Assembly (NCBI GenBank): GCA_942491115.1
Contig: CALNZV010000020.1
Span: forward strand, 620,001-684,000
From: CALNZV01 sp942491115
Lineage (GTDB): Bacteria > Desulfobacterota > Desulfobacteria > Desulfobacterales > UBA5852
Length of the DNA stretch: 64,000 bases
Reading direction: 5' to 3'
The translations under genes were made by a program, and so were the position numbers. The notes under the pieces are model-generated. The model had not been told where the DNA came from, searched no databases, and worked only from the letters and a program-made list of their open reading frames with translations. Shown here piece after piece: positions 58,903-64,000 of this stretch. Positions within the stretch are counted from its first letter, which is position 1; each line of letters opens with the position of its first letter.

Positions 58903-60173
58903 TGCTCAATCACATCCAAACCGCTCATGTAGGGCCGAAGGGCTGCGGGTATTTCAATAGATCCATCAGCCTGTTGATGATTTTCTAGAATAGCGGCAAC
59001 TGTCCGCCCTACGGCAAGCCCGGAGCCGTTGAGGGTGTGGACAAAGGCGGTTCCTTTTTTTCCCTTTTGACGGAATCGGATGTTTCCTCGGCGGGCTTGA
59101 AAGGCTTCGAAGTTGCTGCAGGAGGAGATCTCGCGATAAACGCCCTGTGACGGCATCCAGACCTCTATATCGTAAGTTTTGGCCGATGAAAACCCAAGAT
59201 CGCCCGTGCATAGGGTGACGACCCGATAGGGGAGGTCAAGCATTTGGAGGATCACTTCAGCATTGTTGAGTAGCCCTTCAAGCTCGTCGTAAGAGCGCTC
59301 CGGATGAACGAATTTAACCAGTTCCACCTTGTTGAACTGATGCTGGCGGATAAGCCCCCGGGTATCTTTGCCGTGGGACCCTGCTTCCGATCGGAAGCAG
59401 GGGGTGTAGGCCGTATAATACAATGGGAGTTGGTCTTCATCGATGATCTCATCGTGGTGGATGTTGGTTACAGGAACCTCGGCTGTAGGAATGAGGAAGT
59501 AATCCAGGCCTTCAATCTTGAACAGATCTTCTTCGAATTTTGGAAGTTGGCCGGTGTGAATCAAGCTGCTTCGATTGACCAGGAAAGGCGGCAAGACTTC
59601 TATATAACCGTGCTGACGCCCATGCACATCAAGCATAAAGTTGATGAGTGCTCTTTCCAGTTGGGCACCCTTTCCGAAATATAGAGGAAACCGTGCCCCG
59701 GTAATTCTGGCTGCTCTTTTAAAATCCAGGATACCAAGCGCCTCGCCGATATCCCAGTGGGCAGCCGCCGGAAACGAGAAGGCAGGAGGATTCCCGACGG
59801 TCCGAACCACGATGTTGTCCTTTTCGTCCTCCCCCACAGGGACTGATTCATGGGGGATATTCGAAATGGTCAACAACAACGCTTCAATTTGGACCTGGGT
59901 TGCAGCAAGCTCTGAGTTGAGCGCCTTCACCCGCGTCGAAACGTCCCGCATTCGTGTGACAATGGCGTCTGCATTCTCCCCGTTCTTTTTCAATTCAGCA
60001 ATTTGGTCGGAGACCACATTTCTCTGATGCCGAAGGTCTTCAGACTCCAGGAGCAAGGCCTTGCGATGATCATCCAGTTCCTCGAGTGAGGTCAAGTCAG
60101 CGGCGTCTCCACGGTTGTGAAGCGCGCGTTGTACGATCGACAAATTTTGCCTAACAAACTTGATTTCAAGCAT
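58899..60173 (-). CDS. serS: Serine-tRNA ligase
   Basis: Class II aminoacyl-tRNA synthetase charging tRNA-Ser and tRNA-Sec with serine. The 424 residues include the N-terminal coiled-coil tRNA-binding arm (about 30-100), motif 2 TPCFRSEAGSHGKDTRGLIR, the seryl-adenylate segment VELVKFVHPE, EISSCSNFEAFQARR, and motif 3 LNGSGLAVGRTVAAILEN. It would also supply Ser-tRNA-Sec if the genome encodes selenocysteine machinery. It overlaps thrC by four bases. Divergent from the cyclo-ligase gene. Confidence 0.96.
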   Translation of the reverse strand: MLEIKFVRQNLSIVQRALHNRGDAADLTSLEELDDHRKALLLESEDLRHQRNVVSDQIAELKKNGENADAIVTRMRDVSTRVKALNSELAATQVQIEALLLTISNIPHESVPVGEDEKDNIVVRTVGNPPAFSFPAAAHWDIGEALGILDFKRAARITGARFPLYFGKGAQLERALINFMLDVHGRQHGYIEVLPPFLVNRSSLIHTGQLPKFEEDLFKIEGLDYFLIPTAEVPVTNIHHDEIIDEDQLPLYYTAYTPCFRSEAGSHGKDTRGLIRQHQFNKVELVKFVHPERSYDELEGLLNNAEVILQMLDLPYRVVTLCTGDLGFSSAKTYDIEVWMPSQGVYREISSCSNFEAFQARRGNIRFRQKGKKGTAFVHTLNGSGLAVGRTVAAILENHQQADGSIEIPAALRPYMSGLDVIEQ

Positions 60174-60356
60174 TTTAATACCTATACTCTCAAAAATTTA
60201 TGCTCCTATATCGGTATGTTGCGATACAGGCGCATAGAAAATGAGGTGAAGATACCTATCACCTGCCATTGCTTTAGTCAATAAATGGTGCTTTGAAACG
60301 CAAGCGGCGATGGACGTTCGGACAGAGTGACAACGAGCCAGTCGAAAGGTTGTAAA

Positions 60357-60944
60357 ATGGATGACATTCAGGAAGCCAAGCGGGAATTTCGTGTTGCCAC
60401 CTTAGAGAAGCTGGAGGCTCTTGAAGAGGAAGAACGCTTCGAACTGACCCACAAAGTGGAAGAGCGCCTATTTGAATTTGCCAATTTCCTGGAATCCAGA
60501 ATTGTGATGCTCTACGTCAACAGCGTCGGTGAGGTGCCTTCGAAGGGCATTATCGACCGAAGTCATGAAATGGGGAAAATCATTGTATTGCCCGCATTCG
60601 ATACCAACAAATATGAAATGAAGCTGATGAAAATCGATCACCCGGACAAAGACCTTGTCAAAGGGCAAAGGGGGATACTCGAGCCCAATCCGTCGAGATG
60701 TAAACGGGTGCCGATCGACTGTATCGACATCGCCATTATTCCCAGCGTCGTACTCGATGAAAAAGGAGGGCGGATCGGATCCGGAGAAGGATACTACGAT
60801 CGGTTGATTCCCAATCTTCCCATCACCACCCGCAAAGTGGCGCTTGCTTTTGATTTCCAGGTTGTCGGCCAAGTGCCGATGGAATCCCACGACAAGTACA
60901 TCGATATCATTGTGACCGACAAGAGGACCATATACAAAATTTGA
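60357..60944 (+). CDS. 5-formyltetrahydrofolate cyclo-ligase
   Basis: 195-residue enzyme converting 5-formyl-THF to 5,10-methenyl-THF with ATP. The conserved C-terminal GGRIGSGEGYYDRLI motif is present, preceded by DIAIIPSVVLDEKG and followed by VALAFDFQVVGQVPMESHDKYIDIIVTD in pieces. The N-terminus is a basic helical Lys/Glu segment. ATG 60357 has AAAGG seven bases upstream; the frame opens earlier at 60327 without a ribosome binding site. The 183-base gap to divergent serS holds no recognised 6S RNA, although 6S RNA genes often adjoin this gene elsewhere. Confidence 0.93.
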   Translation: MDDIQEAKREFRVATLEKLEALEEEERFELTHKVEERLFEFANFLESRIVMLYVNSVGEVPSKGIIDRSHEMGKIIVLPAFDTNKYEMKLMKIDHPDKDLVKGQRGILEPNPSRCKRVPIDCIDIAIIPSVVLDEKGGRIGSGEGYYDRLIPNLPITTRKVALAFDFQVVGQVPMESHDKYIDIIVTDKRTIYKI

Positions 60945-61003
60945 TTGCCACCGGTGAGGCGGCGACACGGAGGGGAGACCATAGTCGATCTCCGGGGGGG
61001 CAA

Positions 61004-62011
61004 TCAGACCCCGGATGGATTGAGTATGGCCTCCAACTGTTTAAGGTTATCGACTTCCCCAACAGCGATGACGGTTGCACCCGAGCGGATAATGGATTCG
61101 AAGGAGGGGTTAAACACCATCGTGCCATCGGGCTCCTTGATGGCAATTAAAATGAGGTTAAAACGCTGTCGAATCCCGGAGTCTTTCAGCATGATGTTGG
61201 CCATCTCCGAATCCGGGCCGACAGGGATCTCCTCCATTTGAATGTCCTCCCGCTTTTGAGCAAAGGCAAAGTCAAGAAAACTGGTGACGGTTGGTCGCAT
61301 GATGCGATGTGCCATACTGAGGGCCCCGATTTCGTAAGGGGATTCGACGGCATCTGCGCCTGCGGCAAAAAGCTTTGATTTGGATGCGTCCTGGCTTGAC
61401 CGTGCGGTTATGATAAGCTCTGGATTGAGTTGTCTTGCGGTCAATACCAGAAAAACGTTCTCGGTATCCGACCCCAGCACAGCAATGAGCCCTTTTGCCT
61501 GATGAATGCCCGCCTTCATCAGAACCTGCTCATCTGATGCATCTCCCGAGATGTACAACACCCCGTCCGCCTCCATAGCCGGTATGATATCCGGATTCGC
61601 ATCCACGACAACCAGGTTGGAGATCCGCGTTCTCAGTCGGTTGCACAACACCCGTCCGATTCTTCCATAGCCGCACACGATGTAGTGATTTTTAAGTTTC
61701 TCGATTTTCCGGTTCAATCTTCTCCTCCCCAGAATGATCCGCATCCGCCCCTCAACCATGAACTGCACCACGGCACCCGCGACGTATAAGGTGAAGCCGA
61801 CGCCGATCATAACAAGAAAAATGGTGAACAGACGGCCGGGGAAATCGACGGTTCGCACTTCGCCGTAGCCGACGGTCGAAATGGTGATGACAGTCATGTA
61901 AAGCGCGTCAATGAAATCCCAGCCTTCGATCAGCATATACCCGACGGTGCCAACCATCACTATCGCGGTGGCCAGCAAAATGGATATGATGAGGTGTTTG
62001 GTACTATCCAT
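61004..62011 (-). CDS. Potassium channel with RCK (TrkA-N/TrkA-C) domains
   Basis: 335-residue two-helix channel of the Kch/MthK type. TM1 is about 7-27 and the pore helix and filter ALYMTVITISTVGYGEV contain the K+ selectivity sequence TVGYG. TM2 is about 60-82 and the RCK-N Rossmann domain starts NHYIVCGYGRIGRVLCNRL, with the later SGDASDEQVLMKAGI. A C-terminal TrkA-C domain (about 250-330) is indicated by EIPVGPDSEMANIML. RCK domains are gated by nucleotide, Ca or, in some bacteria, c-di-AMP. ATG 62011 is used; TTG 62020 is in frame. Convergent with the cyclo-ligase gene. Confidence 0.9.
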   Translation of the reverse strand: MDSTKHLIISILLATAIVMVGTVGYMLIEGWDFIDALYMTVITISTVGYGEVRTVDFPGRLFTIFLVMIGVGFTLYVAGAVVQFMVEGRMRIILGRRRLNRKIEKLKNHYIVCGYGRIGRVLCNRLRTRISNLVVVDANPDIIPAMEADGVLYISGDASDEQVLMKAGIHQAKGLIAVLGSDTENVFLVLTARQLNPELIITARSSQDASKSKLFAAGADAVESPYEIGALSMAHRIMRPTVTSFLDFAFAQKREDIQMEEIPVGPDSEMANIMLKDSGIRQRFNLILIAIKEPDGTMVFNPSFESIIRSGATVIAVGEVDNLKQLEAILNPSGV

Positions 62012-62197
62012 AGTCCTCAACCGCAGGATATAATGAAGAGCATGTTCAACTCTGATGGTCGAAACGGCATGTTATATGCCTGATGACCGCCGACAGTCTG
62101 CGGAAGGTAAACAACGGTTTCCGCGTTGTCTTTTGATTCGATTGTCTGGCGTTCCGGATCGCTTGACGCACCCAAAACCGGCTGCTATTGAGTGACC

Positions 62198-62857
62198 ATG
62201 AACAGTGATGATCGCATATTTGAGCGCCGAAGAGAGGAGATGGTTCTCAGACAACTCGAATCCAGAAATATTCGGGACCCCAAAGTGCTGTCTGCAATGG
62301 GTCGTGTTCCAAGGCACCTCTTTGTCAGCGAGGCCCTACAGCATAAGGCATATGCGGACTACCCCCTGCCCATCGGTGAGCAGCAAACCATTTCCCAGCC
62401 CTACATTGTCGCTGAAATGACTCAGGCCCTATCACTTGATGGGACAGAACGGGTTCTCGAGATCGGCACCGGCTCCGGCTATCAGGCGGCCGTTTTAGCC
62501 GATATCGCTTATCGAGTGTATACCGTCGAAAGAATTTACAACCTGTATGTAATCGCTCGCAAGCTATTCGACCGATTGCATTTTCACAACATCGTCACCC
62601 GGTATTCCGACGGAACCAAAGGGTGGAAGGAACACGCGCCTTACGATGCCATCATCGTGACTGCCGGCGCGCCAGACATACAAGACGTCTTGATCGATCA
62701 ACTGGCCGTTGGCGGCCGGATGATTATTCCCGTCGGCGGACATTACGCTCAGGATTTGATCAAACTAACCAAAGAAAAAAGCGGTGTCCGGCAGGAAAAT
62801 CTCGGCGGTTGTCGTTTTGTGAAGCTGATCGGCGAAAATGCTTGGCGAGAGCCTTAA
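62198..62857 (+). CDS. pcm: Protein-L-isoaspartate O-methyltransferase
   Basis: Repairs isoaspartyl residues by SAM-dependent methylation of the abnormal carboxyl. The 219 residues show the family opening RVPRHLFVSEALQHKAYAD, PIGEQQTISQPYIVAEM, SAM motif I VLEIGTGSGYQAAVLA, VYTVERI, YDAIIVTAGAPDI and IPVGGHYAQDL. GTG 62192 precedes ATG 62198 in frame; ATG is used because it gives the common MNSDDRIFERRRE-type start. Ribosome binding site weak. Convergent with the LysR gene. Confidence 0.95.
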   Translation: MNSDDRIFERRREEMVLRQLESRNIRDPKVLSAMGRVPRHLFVSEALQHKAYADYPLPIGEQQTISQPYIVAEMTQALSLDGTERVLEIGTGSGYQAAVLADIAYRVYTVERIYNLYVIARKLFDRLHFHNIVTRYSDGTKGWKEHAPYDAIIVTAGAPDIQDVLIDQLAVGGRMIIPVGGHYAQDLIKLTKEKSGVRQENLGGCRFVKLIGENAWREP

Positions 62858-62980
62858 GCCGCCTACCCGCCTGCCGTTCCTGCCGCCCAATCGGGCGTTG
62901 AGTTCCCAAACCCTCTGCTTCTCTTGAAGTAGATTGACTCAACCGATACCCGAACGCCCTCCGGATGACGAGCTCATTCT

Positions 62981-63877
62981 TTAGACGGCAATACTTTTAA
63001 CCAGGTATTCTTTAAATGTATTCGCCAGTGGCGAAGTGCTTCTCTGGCGGTCCTGAACGATAAAAAATCCCCGCCTGATATCGATGCCTTCAATTCTCAC
63101 AGCCCCAACACCGCCTCGATTCAGATCATCATGGACGGCCAACAGTGATAAGATCGATAGTCCAATCCCATGCTTTATCCCCTGACAGATTGCCTCCGTG
63201 CTCCCCATTTCAGCGACCACATTGAGTTCCGGTGTCATCACTTTCTCGGATCCAAGTGCAGCAAGGATCGCTCGCCTGGTGCCGGATCCATTCTCCCTCA
63301 TGATGAAAGGCGCTGCTGCCAGTTCCGCCAGAGAGACCTCCGGCCGACCGTACCAGGGATGGTTCTGCGGGATGATAATGCACAGTTCGTCTTCGAATAT
63401 TTTCTTGCAGACGGCACGGTTCTCGAGAGGCTTGGCGCCGACGATGGCTATTTCGATGTTTCCGTCAAGGACTGACCGAGTAATGGTGTCGGTATCACCC
63501 ACCGACATGGAAATGGTTACGTCGGGGAAGTCCCGTTTAAACTGGCCAATGGCTTTGGGCAGAAGGTAGCTGGCGGGTATCGTGCTGCCCCCCACTGCCA
63601 ACACCCCTTTGATTTTTCCTTGAAATTCAGCAATCGCCGTTTCGGTTTCATCCCGGAGGGCCAACAGCCGGAGCGCGTAACGATAGAGAATTTCGCCCGC
63701 TTTGGTGGCAACGGCCTGCTTGGAGAGCCGGTCGATCAGCCGGCAACCAAGGTGGGTCTCCAGATCTTTGATGTGGCTGCTGACCGTAGGCTGGGAGAGA
63801 TGCACGAGCCTGCCTGCTTTGGAGAAGCTGCGCGTCTCCAAGACCTTGCAAAAAACATGTAACTGCCAGAGATCCAT
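62981..63877 (-). CDS. LysR-family transcriptional regulator, selenium-metabolism-associated type
   Basis: 298-residue regulator with an N-terminal winged helix-turn-helix (LWQLHVFCKVLETRSFSKAG, LVHLSQPTVSSHIKDLETHL) and a periplasmic-binding-protein-like sensor domain (GVLAVGGSTIPASYLLPKAI). The opening MDLWQLHVFCKV and the VGGSTIPASYLLP segment resemble a LysR subfamily named for its association with selenium metabolism genes in Desulfobacterota and Clostridia (from memory). Its targets here are unknown. It starts two bases after the coaD stop (TAGTCATG), so it is translationally coupled to coaD. Confidence 0.85.
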   Translation of the reverse strand: MDLWQLHVFCKVLETRSFSKAGRLVHLSQPTVSSHIKDLETHLGCRLIDRLSKQAVATKAGEILYRYALRLLALRDETETAIAEFQGKIKGVLAVGGSTIPASYLLPKAIGQFKRDFPDVTISMSVGDTDTITRSVLDGNIEIAIVGAKPLENRAVCKKIFEDELCIIIPQNHPWYGRPEVSLAELAAAPFIMRENGSGTRRAILAALGSEKVMTPELNVVAEMGSTEAICQGIKHGIGLSILSLLAVHDDLNRGGVGAVRIEGIDIRRGFFIVQDRQRSTSPLANTFKEYLVKSIAV

Positions 63878-63879
63878 GA

Positions 63880-64000
63880 CTAAGGGGCCGCGATGGTTGA
63901 TCGGAATTTCTCTTTGAGCTTTGCATTGACGAGGGCGGGCACCATCCCATTGATGTTCCCCCCGAACCGAGCGGCCTCCTTTATGATCGATGAGCTGGTG
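63880..64000 (-). CDS. coaD: Phosphopantetheine adenylyltransferase, C-terminal end (5' part outside window)
   Basis: The last 39 codons and the stop of a minus-strand gene entering from the right edge. The text SSSIIKEAARFGGNINGMVP, followed by LVNAKLKEKF, matches the CoaD C-terminus (typical ...SSSLVKEVARxGGDVxxxVP...). CoaD adenylates 4'-phosphopantetheine in CoA synthesis and precedes the step catalysed by the CoaE at 20313. The ATP motif and catalytic His are off the window. It overlaps nothing and is coupled to the LysR gene. Confidence 0.85.
   Translation of the reverse strand, partial: TSSSIIKEAARFGGNINGMVPALVNAKLKEKFRSTIAAP

Noticed and set aside
60174..60356. Possible 6S RNA between serS and the 5-FTHF cyclo-ligase gene
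   Set aside because: 6S RNA often neighbours this gene, but I could not find the long, internally bulged hairpin.
1..64000. CRISPR arrays, insertion sequences, prophage, tRNA and rRNA genes
   Set aside because: No regularly spaced repeats, transposase, integrase or phage genes, and no tRNA-like T-arm with a matching fold, were recognised when reading both strands.

Overview
The window is a GC-rich (roughly mid-50s percent by eye), gene-dense bacterial chromosome segment. Gene content suggests a member of the Desulfobacterota (former Deltaproteobacteria): paired PilT-type ATPases next to DivIVA and YggT, a DsrE-like protein, a LysR regulator of the selenium-associated type, many lipoproteins and a Gram-negative envelope gene set. 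This assignment is inference from families, not from a marker gene. Both ends cut genes: pyruvate dehydrogenase E1 alpha on the left and coaD on the right.

Region by region. 1-8 kb: central carbon metabolism on the minus strand (pdhA partial; sucA-sucB-lpdA for the 2-oxoglutarate dehydrogenase complex) with one periplasmic sugar dehydrogenase. 8-14 kb: a plus-strand thioredoxin/HEAT-SDR-hydrolase cluster, a small acidic protein, fumC, and a minus-strand lplA. 13.9-22 kb: a large protein with a class III nucleotide cyclase domain, a zinc-ribbon membrane protein, ettA, mtgA, a lipoprotein, coaE and a LysE-family exporter. 21.7-36 kb: almost entirely minus strand, with a DUF374 acyltransferase, a DUF99/DUF3010 pair, DsrE, a candidate UGA-containing mini-gene, a DAC (DisA_N) domain protein with a hotdog thioesterase and a receiver protein upstream, an alpha/beta hydrolase, an AsmA protein and a transglutaminase-ABC exporter operon. 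36-39 kb: small plus-strand genes and a CDF metal exporter. 39-48 kb: grpE-dnaK with promoter and terminator, the SRP RNA gene, then tilS-ftsH-folP-coaX. 48-52.7 kb: yggT-divIVA-pilT-pilU and a zinc-ribbon/pseudo-receiver protein. 53-64 kb: ccdA with a thioredoxin-fold partner, a ChaN-like lipoprotein, serS-thrC-TPR lipoprotein, a 5-FTHF cyclo-ligase, a K+ channel with RCK domains, pcm, a LysR regulator and the end of coaD.

How genes work together. The lipoyl enzymes (sucB, the PDH and OGDH complexes), shared lpdA and lplA form a 2-oxoacid oxidation module feeding fumC. coaE, coaX and coaD are all CoA-biosynthesis steps. mtgA, DivIVA, AsmA and the DUF374 acyltransferase are envelope functions. 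Two second-messenger candidates (a class III cyclase and a DAC-domain protein) and a potassium channel with RCK domains lie in the same window.

The observations I consider most worth checking are the mini-gene at 25381-25500 (in-frame TGA, a SECIS-like hairpin, its own terminator), the adjacent DAC protein with an altered nucleotide-binding motif, the cyclase with a large unassigned N-terminus, and the transglutaminase-ABC operon. No CRISPR array, insertion sequence, prophage, rRNA or tRNA was recognised.
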